Source of the DNA: G965276765 sp965276765
GTDB lineage: Bacteria; Actinomycetota; Acidimicrobiia; Acidimicrobiales; Palsa-688
Assembly (NCBI GenBank): GCA_965276765.1
Contig: OZ255627.1
Coordinates: forward strand, 4,340,001-4,404,000
DNA: 64,000 nt
Direction of reading: 5' to 3'
The notes below the pieces were generated by a model, which saw only the letters and a list, made by a program, of their open reading frames with translations, searched no databases and had not been told where the DNA came from. Positions 54,241-63,019 of the stretch are shown piece by piece. Positions within the stretch are counted from its first letter, which is position 1, and every line of letters starts with the position of its first letter. The translations under genes were made by a program, and so were the position numbers.

Positions 54241-56002
54241 CTTGCCCCTGAAAAACTGTTGTGTGGTCTGGGGCGGGTCGGGCTGATCGATGGCTGTGGG
54301 GTCGTGTGGGGCTTTGCCCGGCCGTTTTGGGCTTCTCCGGGCCCCCGTTTTCGGTCCTTTTGGGACCGTCGGGGCGCGCTGCGAGAAGCGGCGGGCCGGG
54401 TCAAGCAGCGGTTCGTTCCGTCGGTCCCGGCGTGGGTGGGTCGGTGCCGGGGAGGCTGGAGGGTGGTGGTCGACGCTGTCGGGTGGTCTGCTTGGTGAGG
54501 CTGGCGATCTTGACCGAGTTGTGAGCGAGGACTCCCCACCCGCACCACACCTGGGCCCCTTGGTGACCGTCGAAGAGAGTGCGCCGCCAACCGAAGTCCC
54601 GCTTCAGACAGGCGATCCGGGCCTCGGAACCGGTGCGCCACTTGACCAGGCGGGTGAACCCCCGACCTCGCTGCACGGCGGTTCGCGCCGCGCCGGGCTT
54701 GCCTTTGCGGGGGATGGCCACCGTTCTCACTCCGAGAACGATCAGCGCGGCATCCACGACGGCCTCGCCATAGCCCCGATCGGCGGTCACCGCTTTGGCC
54801 GTCTTGGCGAACCGGGCCTTGACCCGCCCGACAGCGGGGGTCAGCATCGGCGCGTCGGGCGGGTTGCCGACCACCACCTCATGGTCGACCACGATCCCGT
54901 CGACGTTGTCGACCACCTGGGCTTTGTAACCGAACTCGACCGGGCGGCCGAGACGTCCCTTGGCGATCGGGCGGGCGTCGACATCATGGAGGGACACGAC
55001 CCGGGTGGCCCCATCAGGGGTCCTGCCGGCGATACGGGTCCGGGTCTGGGCCACGACCCGCTCCAACGCGTCGGCGACCTGTTCCATCTCGACGATCGTG
55101 GCCATGATCTTCGCCGGGCGCAGCGGTCCCGGCTCCCGACGCTTCAAGCCCCGGCGGGCATTGGCCGCCACTGCCCTGGCATCGACGATCGTCGCCTCCG
55201 CGATGACGGCCAGCTCGCCGGTGATAGCGACCACCTCGTCTCGGGCTTCGTCGGAGCGTCGACGCAACCACACCGCCACATCATGGGCACGACGACGCAC
55301 CGAGCGTCGCCGGTCCCTGAACTTCGTCCGTTTCGCCAGCCCGGCGTCTTTGACTCGGCCGGCGAGGACCCCCAGGCGGGCCACGCCCTTGGCCAGCAGG
55401 CCACTGTCGGTCGGATAGGCCACGTTGGCCTCCACCACCGTCGTGTCAGCGCGGAGCTTGTCGACCCGGACCAGTTTGGCCTCCGCGGCCTTGGCCAACA
55501 ACGCCTCGTTCAACGCGGCGACCGCCTGCTGACCGCACCGGGAGGTGATCTTGACCAACGTGGTCGGGTGCGGCACAGCGGTGTCGAGCGGGATCCGACA
55601 AAACCGCCGCCACGCGATCGAGTCCGACACCTCCGCGCACAACGTCTCGAAACCGAGCTTGTAGCGGAACCGCAAGAACATCATCCGCAGATAGGTCTCC
55701 ACCGGGATCGACGGCCTTCCGTGGCGGGCCGAGAAGAACGGCACGAACGGCACGAAGAACCGAGGATCGTCCAACAAGGCGTCGACCTCGGCCAGCATCG
55801 GCGGCAACCCCAAACAACACTCCGGCAAGATCGCGTCCCACAAAGTGGGCTCGGCGTTTATGGTACGCAACATGATGGTCCAGATCCCTTCTCGCACAAG
55901 GGGTTTGGACCATCATCACCCCACTCGACCCCCAACACGAGGACCGTCCCGCACAAACACGCAGGTCACAGCCCTTTTCTACAACAGTTTTTCAGGGGCA
56001 AG
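54241..56002 (-). mobile_element. Intact DDE insertion sequence with perfect 22-bp inverted repeats
   Basis: The ends cttgcccctgaaaaactgtt(gt) at 54241-54262 and its exact complement at 55981-56002 bound one transposase gene. tagcta occurs on both flanks (54235-54240 and 56003-56008), a likely 6-bp target duplication, although tagcta is itself palindromic so the border could be shifted. Perfect repeats imply a recent insertion. Confidence 0.9.
54401..55873 (-). CDS. Transposase, DDE type (ISNCY/IS5-like)
   Basis: A 490-residue transposase from the ATG at MLRTINAEPTLWDAILPE; an earlier in-frame ATG gives 8 extra residues. The N-terminal part RPSIPVETYLRMMFLRFRYKLGFETLCAEVSDSIAWRRFCRIPLD is a DUF772-type HTH; the catalytic core has RADTTVVEANVAYPTDSGLLAKG (first Asp), AVTADRGYGEA (second Asp) and a late Glu in TGSEARIACLKRDFGWRRTL. 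The reading frame is complete and lies within perfect inverted repeats, so the element may still move. Family naming is from memory of actinobacterial relatives. Confidence 0.88.
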   Translation of the reverse strand: MLRTINAEPTLWDAILPECCLGLPPMLAEVDALLDDPRFFVPFVPFFSARHGRPSIPVETYLRMMFLRFRYKLGFETLCAEVSDSIAWRRFCRIPLDTAVPHPTTLVKITSRCGQQAVAALNEALLAKAAEAKLVRVDKLRADTTVVEANVAYPTDSGLLAKGVARLGVLAGRVKDAGLAKRTKFRDRRRSVRRRAHDVAVWLRRRSDEARDEVVAITGELAVIAEATIVDARAVAANARRGLKRREPGPLRPAKIMATIVEMEQVADALERVVAQTRTRIAGRTPDGATRVVSLHDVDARPIAKGRLGRPVEFGYKAQVVDNVDGIVVDHEVVVGNPPDAPMLTPAVGRVKARFAKTAKAVTADRGYGEAVVDAALIVLGVRTVAIPRKGKPGAARTAVQRGRGFTRLVKWRTGSEARIACLKRDFGWRRTLFDGHQGAQVWCGWGVLAHNSVKIASLTKQTTRQRRPPPSSLPGTDPPTPGPTERTAA

Positions 56003-56005
56003 TAG

Positions 56006-56609
56006 CTAGCGGTTGAATGTCTCACGGGTGTCGTCGTCCATGAAGCGGCGGAAGTCGGTGTCGACGTTGCCGGGGACGAGCACGTTGACCCGGATGTTTC
56101 GTTCCGCCAACGCGGCGGCCCAGGCCCGTGCTGCGGCTTCCACCGCCTCCCTTGGTGGCGGCGTACACCTTCGCCACCGGCGAACCTTCGACCGAGGCGG
56201 TCGAGGAGGTGATCACCACGGAGGCCCCGTCCGTCAGGTGCGAGCTCAGCGCTGCCAGTTGCAAGAACACAGCGCGAACGTTGGCGGCCATCATCCGATC
56301 GAAGAAGGCAGCGTCGATCTGGTCGACACGGGCGATGTCGGCATAGCCGGCTTTGAGCCACAAACCCGTCCAGCGCGGTGCATCAGCCGAGGCGACCAGC
56401 TCGGCGAGCTGCTCGCCGGTGTCCGGGTCGCTGGCATCGTTGTCCCAGACCTTCCCACCGGAAAGCTCACCGCGCAGGCTCTCGATGCGCTGCGCGTTCG
56501 TGCCCGTCGCGAGCACCGCGCCACCTTCGGCGGCGACGCGGCGGAAACCCGCCAACCCGATGCCCTTGGTGGCGCCGGTGATCAGACTGCTTACCAGCGA
56601 ACGACCCAT
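56006..56609 (-). pseudogene. SDR truncated by the neighbouring insertion sequence
   Basis: An SDR beginning MGRSLVSSLITGATKGIGLAGFRRVAAEG with ITSSTASVEGSPVAKVYAATKG (Ser, Tyr, Lys). One extra G near 56145 shifts the frame; the other frame continues AVEAAARAWAAALAERNIRVNVLVPGNVDTDFRRFMDDDTRETFNR and stops at a TAG formed at the insertion border. The normal C-terminus is not found on the other side, so some sequence was also lost. Confidence 0.8.
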
Positions 56610-57090
56610 GCTGGAACCTTCTCATCGACAGCTTCATCCGTGGGATGTACCCGTTCGCATGACCATGGACCATCGGAGCGGGCGAGTGTAGATACTGGGG
56701 GCGAGACCGGAGGGCCAATCTGGGCGAAGTCGACATTAACGTCCCATGCCCGCCCTCCCATCGTGTCTGGCTACTCGAGGGTCTTGGGGGTTGGAGTGGC
56801 CCGTCTGGCGCATGATGGCGCGGCCGGGTCGAAGCCAACCCTCTCCGCCGCGGCCTTGACCACGCCCGATGACATGGCGTCGATCGACCCACCGAGTGTG
56901 CCGTTGGCCCGCACCACCCAAAACGCCGGGGCGTACGGGGATGGGCAATGGCGGCGGACGGTTGGTGCCGCGTGACCTGTCTTTCACCACCGGGTAGGGC
57001 CGCCTGGTTGCTGGCCGGGCCGTGGAGTGCTCAGCCCCAGGCGTAGCGGACCCAGCACCGCTCGCCGATGGAGCTCCGTCGCGTAGGCGG
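56610..57090. other. Gap without a supported gene
   Basis: About 480 bp between the truncated SDR and the dehydrogenase. The frames overlap, are short and have shadow composition. I see no tRNA, clear hairpin or recognisable remnant. Confidence 0.5.
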
Positions 57091-58242
57091 TCAGGCGGCC
57101 TGACCCGGGTGTAGGACGACCTTGGTCCAGCCGTCTTCGCGGGCGTCGAAGCGCTTGTAGGCATCCGGCGCCTGGTCGAGGGGTAGGTCGTGGGACACGA
57201 TCCACGATGGCTTCGCCTTGTCTTGGTTGATGAGGCTTCGCAGGTGGCGGTTGTAGCGCTTGACCGGGCATTGCCCGGTGCCCATCTGCTGGCCCTTGAA
57301 CCAAAACGTCCCGAAGTCGAAGCGGGCCTTCCCGTTCTGCGACAGCTCGTCGGGCCCTCCGGGATCGGCAGGGACGAACACGCCGACGGTGCCTATGCCT
57401 CCGGTGAAGCGCACCGAGGCGACCAGGTTGTTCAGCGTGGCTGCGTTGTCCTCGTGGCCTTGGGGGTCGTGAGCCTGATAGCCCACACACTCACAACCGC
57501 GATCTGCGCCGCGGCCTTTGGTCAGCTCCATGACCTGGTCGACCGGGGAGGCCTGGGAGTCATCGACCGCCACGGCGCCGATCTGGCTGGCGAGGCGCAA
57601 CCGGTCGGGGTGGCGGTCGACCACCATCACCATGGCCGCACCCCTGATGCTGGCCGACAGGGCGGCCATCAGCCCGACCGGCCCCCCGCCGTAGATCACC
57701 ACGGTCTCACCCGACTGCATGCCGGACATCTCCACGGCGTGCCAGCCGGTGGGGAAGATGTCTGAGAGCATCACGTAGTCGTTCTGCTTGTCGACGGCGT
57801 CTTCGGGCAAGCGCAGACAGTCGAAGTCGGCCCAGGGGATGCGCAGCAGCTCGGCTTGGCCGCCGGCCCACGGACCCATGTCGGCGAACCCGTAGGCCGC
57901 GCCCGCCATCCCCTGCTGGTCGTTGGCCCGCAGACAGTAGTTGGTCAGGCCGTGTTCGCAGTTCTCGCAGTGCCCGCAGCTGACGTTGAACGGGGCAGAG
58001 ACCATGTCGCCGACGGCCACCTTGTCGATGGCGTCGCCAACCTCGATGACCTCACCGACGTTCTCATGGCCGAAGATCCGGCCCTCCTCGAAATCGGTAC
58101 GACCCTCGTACATGTGCAGATCGGACCCGCAGATGTTGGTGCTGGTCACCCGGACCAACACGTCGGTGGGCTTCTCGATGCGGGCGTCGGGCACCTCGTC
58201 CACACTGACGTGGCGCGCCCCGTGGTACACCAGAGCTTTCAT
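57091..58242 (-). CDS. Zinc-dependent alcohol dehydrogenase, formaldehyde-dehydrogenase-like
   Basis: A 383-residue medium-chain dehydrogenase from the ATG at MKALVYHGARHVSVDEVPD, with GGAAGGAG upstream. Catalytic-zinc residues lie in NICGSDLHMY and FGHENVGEV; the structural-zinc cysteines in CGHCENCEHGLTNYC; the NAD loop is YGGGPVGLMAALSA. The extra EcVGYQAHD...ENAATLNNLV region fits glutathione-independent formaldehyde dehydrogenases. It likely oxidises formaldehyde or related aldehydes with NAD. It is 28 bases downstream of, and on the same strand as, the PfpI-like gene. Confidence 0.9.
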   Translation of the reverse strand: MKALVYHGARHVSVDEVPDARIEKPTDVLVRVTSTNICGSDLHMYEGRTDFEEGRIFGHENVGEVIEVGDAIDKVAVGDMVSAPFNVSCGHCENCEHGLTNYCLRANDQQGMAGAAYGFADMGPWAGGQAELLRIPWADFDCLRLPEDAVDKQNDYVMLSDIFPTGWHAVEMSGMQSGETVVIYGGGPVGLMAALSASIRGAAMVMVVDRHPDRLRLASQIGAVAVDDSQASPVDQVMELTKGRGADRGCECVGYQAHDPQGHEDNAATLNNLVASVRFTGGIGTVGVFVPADPGGPDELSQNGKARFDFGTFWFKGQQMGTGQCPVKRYNRHLRSLINQDKAKPSWIVSHDLPLDQAPDAYKRFDAREDGWTKVVLHPGQAA

Positions 58243-58270
58243 GATCGGAGTCTCCTTCCGAGTTCTGAGT

Positions 58271-58770
58271 TCAGGCGCGGTGGTGGCCGTGGGCGAACGT
58301 CCCGACGATCGCAGCGCAGAACGCGGGAAGGTCGTTGGGGTCACGGCTGGTGACCAACCCCTGATCGGTGACCACCTCTTGGTTGACCACGTTGCCCCCG
58401 GCGTTGCGCACGTCGGTGCGGATACTGGGGAACGAGGTCAGGGTGCGGCCCCGGACCACGTCGGCTTCGACCAACGTCCACGGGCCGTGACAGATAGCAC
58501 CCACCGGCTTGCCGGAGCCGACGAAGGTCCGCACGAAACCCACCGCATCCTGGCTGACCCGCAACCGGTCGGGGTTGATCGTGCCGCCCGGCAGGATCAA
58601 GGCGTCGAAGTCGTCGGGCGAGACGTCGGAAACCACTGCGTCGACCCCGAACGTGGCACCCTTGTCGATGTCGGCATTTATCGACTGGATCTCCCCGTCG
58701 TGTACCGACAGCAGCGTCACCTGCGCCCCGGCCCGCTCGACCGCCTCGCGGGGCTGCTCAAGCTCGATGT
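58271..58770 (-). pseudogene. PfpI/DJ-1 family protein, N-terminus lost to IS21
   Basis: From ELEQPREAVERAGAQVTLLSVHDGEI the reading is a normal PfpI-type protein with the nucleophile Cys in VGAICHGPWTLVEAD and DALILPGGTINPD. The first 15-20 residues (usually the start up to GVEQ) are replaced by IS21 end sequence and no start codon is supplied. Its downstream partner is the dehydrogenase gene. PfpI proteins are stress-linked hydrolases or deglycase-like enzymes. Confidence 0.75.
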
Positions 58771-58854
58771 CGCGGATCGCGGAAAATGTAGGTGGGCGAT
58801 CACCGAAAATGTAGGTGCGTCCGAGGGCCGTGGGTGGCTGGGGTTGATAGTAGA

Positions 58855-59220
58855 TCAGCGGCTGGCGATCACCTCCTGACCGACAAGCTCGACCACGGCG
58901 ACTGGGTCCCCGCACGAGGGGCATTCGCCCCCGAGCCCGACACGGCGCATCCAGGTGTTGCACGTCTCGCAGTGCTGTTCGCCGAGGGCCCTGTCGCCGC
59001 ATGTGTCGCATTCGTAGACGGTGATCGGCCGGCGGGGCTGGGTTTTGGGCACGGTGACGGTTGTTCGACCGGTGTCACGTCGCCGGCGGTAGGCGGCGGC
59101 CCGGCACGCGTCGGAACAGTATTTCTGGCGGCCGGTCGGGACGAAGGCGTGCTGGCAGATGGGGCAGTGCATCGTGACGGGATCGTGACAAGACGGGGCG
59201 GCCGGTTGGTAGCCGGTCAC
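58855..59220 (-). CDS. Zinc-ribbon passenger protein of the IS21 element
   Basis: A 121-residue protein from a GTG that overlaps the istB stop (GTGA); an ATG at 59172 is an alternative. The related IS110 passenger also has about 18 residues before its first CxxC, which supports the GTG. Zinc ligands: CPICQ, YCSDACRAAA, YECDTCGDRALGEQHCETC and the final GGECPSCGDP. A disordered Thr/Arg/Pro linker joins the two halves. Coupling to istB suggests a role with the transposase complex or in its control; this is inference. Confidence 0.8.
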   Translation of the reverse strand: MTGYQPAAPSCHDPVTMHCPICQHAFVPTGRQKYCSDACRAAAYRRRRDTGRTTVTVPKTQPRRPITVYECDTCGDRALGEQHCETCNTWMRRVGLGGECPSCGDPVAVVELVGQEVIASR

Positions 59221-60002
59221 GATCCCGCCACCGCCTTTCGGGTGGCGTCGGCACGCGCCCGGTGGCTGCGCATCCGGTAGCTGTCGCCGTCGATGTTGAT
59301 CACGATGCTGCGGTGCAGCAGACGGTCCAACATGGCGGCGGCGACCATCGGGTCGTCGTTGAAGACCTTGCCCCACGAAGCGATCCCGAGATTGGTCGTG
59401 AGAGCGATACTCCCCTTCAGGTATCTCTGGCTCACAACCTGGAACAGGGCGGAGGCGGCCTCGGCGGGAAGAGGGAGGTAGCCGACCTCGTCAACGATGA
59501 GCAGGCGCGGTCCGGCGTAGAAGCGCATGGTCGTCGCCCACCGCCCCTCCAGCGCAGCTCGATGGCAGCGGGCTGCGAGCTCGGCCGCGGTGGTGTAGTA
59601 GACCCGCATCCCTGCGGCCACCGCAGCATGCCCGAGCCCGACGGCGAGCATCGTCTTGCCGACGCCTGGCGGGCCGATCAGCAACACGTTGGTGGCGTCC
59701 TCCACGAAACGTAGGGTGCCAAGCTCGGCGATCAGCTTGGGGTCGACCGAGGGCTGGGCGGAGAAGTCGAAGTCGGCGAGGGTGAACGGCGAGGGCAGCG
59801 AGGCGAAGCGAGCCAGACTGGCCCGGCGACGCTCGTCTGTGGCGTCGACCTCGATGGCCAGCAGCCGTTCGAGGAACGCCTGGTTGGACCACTTGGCGCC
59901 GATCGCCTCGTCGAGCAGGCCCGGCAGGGCCTCGGCCGCCGCGCCCATGCGCAGGAACGCCAGGTGGGCGCGGAGCCGCTGGTAGTCGGAACTGACGCTC
60001 AT
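59217..60002 (-). CDS. istB: IS21-family ATPase, transposition helper
   Basis: A 261-residue AAA+ protein: Walker A NVLLIGPPGVGKTMLAVGL, Walker B RLLIVDEVGYLPLPAE, and sensor region SIALTTNLGIASWGKVFNDD. IstB binds target DNA and delivers it to IstA. The N-terminal helical part (YQRLRAHLAFLRMGAAAEALPGLLDEAIG) is the usual IstB lead. Start overlaps the istA stop (ATGA). Intact. Confidence 0.93.
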   Translation of the reverse strand: MSVSSDYQRLRAHLAFLRMGAAAEALPGLLDEAIGAKWSNQAFLERLLAIEVDATDERRRASLARFASLPSPFTLADFDFSAQPSVDPKLIAELGTLRFVEDATNVLLIGPPGVGKTMLAVGLGHAAVAAGMRVYYTTAAELAARCHRAALEGRWATTMRFYAGPRLLIVDEVGYLPLPAEAASALFQVVSQRYLKGSIALTTNLGIASWGKVFNDDPMVAAAMLDRLLHRSIVINIDGDSYRMRSHRARADATRKAVAGS

Positions 60003-61369
60003 GCCGGCACCTCGCCGCCACAGACCTCCACGCAGCCGGGGAAGGCCAGGCGGATAACCTCGGCCATGCCGGCGAGGTCCACGGATGGCTCGGCGTCGTG
60101 GGCGCCCATCAGCTTGGCTCGCTCCGCGACGGCGGCCGCCCCCGGCGGGCGGTTCTCCTTGCGGTCACACGGTCGTGCCGAGCTGAACTGGCCCAGCACG
60201 ACGGTCTCGAGGGCGTCACGATGCGCGGCGGTGCGCACCATCGTCCCCGAGCCGGCCGGGGCCAGGCTGTGAGTGACGAGCAGCGCCCCGGCGGGGCTGA
60301 CGACATCGAGCGTGGCGGTCCCCAGGCGATGGCGCAGGGTCATCGTCGCGCCCGCCAGGCCCGGGGCCACCGAGTAGCGGTTGCCCCGGAAGGCGACGGT
60401 GGCTTGGTGATCGACCGGCGCGGCCACCTCGATCGTGGCCGGAAAAGGTATGGCCGGCAACGCCGCCAACGGCTCGGCCTCGGCCAGCTCGCCCACGCTC
60501 GGCCAGCGCGGCCGGCTCCCATCGCCGGGCGGGTCGGTGATCCGTGACGGGCTGCGCAGCCGAGCATCACCGGTTGTCGACCAGAACCGCTCCAGGCTCA
60601 CCTGGGCCGCCTCGGGCGACTCCGCGGCCAAGCTGCGCCACCACCGCCCCGTCGCGTAACGCACCGCGGCCTCCACCGAACCCTTGCGGTTACCCCGTCG
60701 CGGCGGGCAAGGCACAACCGTGGCACCGTAATGCTTGGCCACCGGGGCGAAGCTGGCCTGCACATCGGAACTGCCCGGCACGATCACCGTCGCCATCCGG
60801 TCCACCCGCCAGCGTCGGGCCGTGCCGCCCAGCCGGCGCAGCACGCCGTCCATGGCTTCGATCAGATGGGGCTGGTCCATGCTCGAGGCGATGACCCCGC
60901 GGGTGCGACCCGAATGGGGCAACGTCCCCAACAACACGTAGCCGATCCCGCCCCACGGCGCCCGGCGCCGCTCGAACCAGTCCCATTGGATCTCCTCGCC
61001 CGGTGGGTGGGCGATCTCGATCGTGTCGCGGCTGGCGACCCCGTCGCACGCCTCGCAGTGTGGACGCAGCCCCGCCACTCGCAACTGGCGGGCGAAGCTC
61101 GGATAGCTCCGTTCGTAGCCGACCTGCACCACCTCGTCGAACAGCGCCGACGCCCACACGTGCGGGTCGTCGACGAAGCGGGCCTTCAGATACGGGACGA
61201 ACCGTTCCAACGGATCGGGCTCGGCCCGCCGGCGCACGCCCGGCTGACGCCCTTCCAGATACGCCTTGACCGTGCGCCAGTCACAACCAATATGGCGGCC
61301 GATCGCGACATACGACCAGCCTCGCTTCCTGAGTGCGTAAGCCTCCACGTCTTCTCCCTGTGTGAGCAT
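59999..61369 (-). CDS. istA: IS21-family transposase
   Basis: A 456-residue transposase: N-terminal HTH (EDVEAYALRKRGWSYVAIGRHIGCDWRTVKAYLEG), then the DDE core with first Asp in IQWDWFERR, second Asp in WRVDRMATV and Glu in NRKGSVEAAVRYATGRW. The C-terminal beta-barrel-like part (VAFRGNRYSVAPGLAG) is normal. Intact reading frame, so the element may still be active. Confidence 0.93.
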   Translation of the reverse strand: MLTQGEDVEAYALRKRGWSYVAIGRHIGCDWRTVKAYLEGRQPGVRRRAEPDPLERFVPYLKARFVDDPHVWASALFDEVVQVGYERSYPSFARQLRVAGLRPHCEACDGVASRDTIEIAHPPGEEIQWDWFERRRAPWGGIGYVLLGTLPHSGRTRGVIASSMDQPHLIEAMDGVLRRLGGTARRWRVDRMATVIVPGSSDVQASFAPVAKHYGATVVPCPPRRGNRKGSVEAAVRYATGRWWRSLAAESPEAAQVSLERFWSTTGDARLRSPSRITDPPGDGSRPRWPSVGELAEAEPLAALPAIPFPATIEVAAPVDHQATVAFRGNRYSVAPGLAGATMTLRHRLGTATLDVVSPAGALLVTHSLAPAGSGTMVRTAAHRDALETVVLGQFSSARPCDRKENRPPGAAAVAERAKLMGAHDAEPSVDLAGMAEVIRLAFPGCVEVCGGEVPA

Positions 61370-61526
61370 GAGCCCCGGGGCTCCTTCCTCGACTGAACGG
61401 CTTGGACACCGTCAGCAGAGTGGGAGCCCCCAACTCGTTGGTGGACCTTCCACGGGCCCACCCAGGGCACTCAGGGACCGACACTTTCAATGATCGAGTT
61501 CCTACAGGGTTACGTGATCCTCAACA

Positions 61527-62858
61527 TTGGCGCAGGGCGATCCGCCACACTCAACCAGCGGCACCACCACCGGAGACCTGGCCGACAACGCAGTCCATAG
61601 ACAGGCTGACCATCAACCTTCTCACCAAGTCAGACCAAACCCCGGCAAGCTGAACGTAATCTCTACCACCCGACCTGCTGGTGGATGCACGATCAGCCTC
61701 CCCTACATCCTCCCTGTCGATTCGGTACCCGATCCGTCTCTTCAGGAGACGACTGATGCCATCGTGCGGATCACCAGCACCAACATCTGCGGCTCGGATC
61801 TGCGTCTGTACGAGACGCTAACGGCGTTTATGGGCGCCGGGGACATTTTGGGCCACGAGCCGATGGGGATCGTCGAGGAGGTCGGCGCCGACGTCAGGGA
61901 GCTCAGGCGTGGTGACCGAGTCGTTATCCCGTTTCAGATGTCGTGCGGGCACTGCTTCATGTGCGGGCAGAAGTTGTTCAGCCAGTGCGAGACAACCCAG
62001 GTCCACGACCAGGGCACCGGGGCGGCGCTCTTCGGCTTCTCGAAGCTGTACGGCGAGGTGCCGGGCGGCCAAGCCGAGTACCTGCGAGTACCGCAGGCCC
62101 AGACCACCCACATCAAGGTTCCCGAGGGCCCACCCGACGACCGGTTCGTCTATCTCTCCGATGTCCTGCCCACGGCGTGGCAGGCGGTGGAGTACGCAGG
62201 GATCCCCAACGGCGGCTCGGTCGTGGTACTGGGCCTCGGCCCCATCGGTGACATGGCATCGCGAATCGCGCAGCATCACGGCGCCCGGGTGATCGCCGTC
62301 GACCTGGTTCCCGAGCGGCTGCAGCGCGTCCGGGATCGCGGGGTTGAGGTGATCGACCTGACCGGCCACGAGAACGACATCGGTGACCTCGTTCGCGACA
62401 TGACAGACGGGCGCGGCCCAGACTCGGTCATCGACGCCGTGAACATGGAGGCCCACGGGTCTCCGGCAGCCAAGGCCCTCCAGACGGTGACGGGCCTGCT
62501 GCCCGACGCCGTGGCCGCCCCGCTCAACAAGGTGGCTGGTGTCGACCGGACGGCGGCGTTTCGCTCGGCCATCGACATCGTTCGTCGCGGGGGCACCATC
62601 TCACTCATCGGCGTGTACGCCGGGGCGGCGGACCCGTTGCCCATGACCACACTGTTCGACAAGCAGATCCAGCTGCGCATGGGTCAGGCCAACGTCCTGC
62701 GCTGGGTGAACGACATCATGCCGCTGCTGAGCGACAGCGATCCCCTCGGTGTGGATAGCTTCGCCACCCATCACCTCCCTCTGGCCGAGGCGCCCCACGC
62801 TTACGATATCTTCCAAAACAAGAAGGACGGGGCCGTCAAGATCGTCCTTCATCCGTAG
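61527..62858 (+). CDS. Zinc-dependent alcohol dehydrogenase with replaced N-terminus
   Basis: From SVPDPSLQETTDAIVRITSTNICGSDLRLYE onward this is a normal medium-chain dehydrogenase: catalytic Cys in NICGSDL, GHEPMGIVEEVG, structural CGHCFMCGQKLFSQC, NAD loop LGLGPIGDMASRIA, ending GAVKIVLHP. The expected first 15 residues are missing; the open frame instead reads into unrelated sequence next to the IS21 end and begins at a TTG. It may be silent or made from a fortuitous start. It is a paralogue of the 57091-58242 dehydrogenase and points away from it. Confidence 0.75.
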   Translation: MAQGDPPHSTSGTTTGDLADNAVHRQADHQPSHQVRPNPGKLNVISTTRPAGGCTISLPYILPVDSVPDPSLQETTDAIVRITSTNICGSDLRLYETLTAFMGAGDILGHEPMGIVEEVGADVRELRRGDRVVIPFQMSCGHCFMCGQKLFSQCETTQVHDQGTGAALFGFSKLYGEVPGGQAEYLRVPQAQTTHIKVPEGPPDDRFVYLSDVLPTAWQAVEYAGIPNGGSVVVLGLGPIGDMASRIAQHHGARVIAVDLVPERLQRVRDRGVEVIDLTGHENDIGDLVRDMTDGRGPDSVIDAVNMEAHGSPAAKALQTVTGLLPDAVAAPLNKVAGVDRTAAFRSAIDIVRRGGTISLIGVYAGAADPLPMTTLFDKQIQLRMGQANVLRWVNDIMPLLSDSDPLGVDSFATHHLPLAEAPHAYDIFQNKKDGAVKIVLHP

Positions 62859-63019
62859 CCTCCCGGGACTCGGAGCGACACGTTCCAATGGGGTGGTCAG
62901 GTCCCTGCGGTCCGGCCGCTCTCGGCCTGCAGCCCGTCGATGAGCTTGGAGGCGTCCGCGTTGGTGATGCAGATCGTCGACCTCGAAGACCTCGTGGGCG
63001 CCATCGACCCCGCTTAACC

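Larger units (their letters stand above)
58798..61495 (-). mobile_element. IS21-family element with zinc-ribbon passenger
   Basis: istA, istB and a zinc-ribbon gene lie between imperfect inverted ends: 58798-58815 (gatcaccgaaaatgtagg) and the complement-like ccgacactttcaatgatc at 61478-61495, 14 of 18 matching. gaaaatgtaggtg occurs twice at the left end (58782, 58805), like the repeated terminal sites of IS21. Exact outer borders are uncertain and the left one may extend to 58782. Confidence 0.7.
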
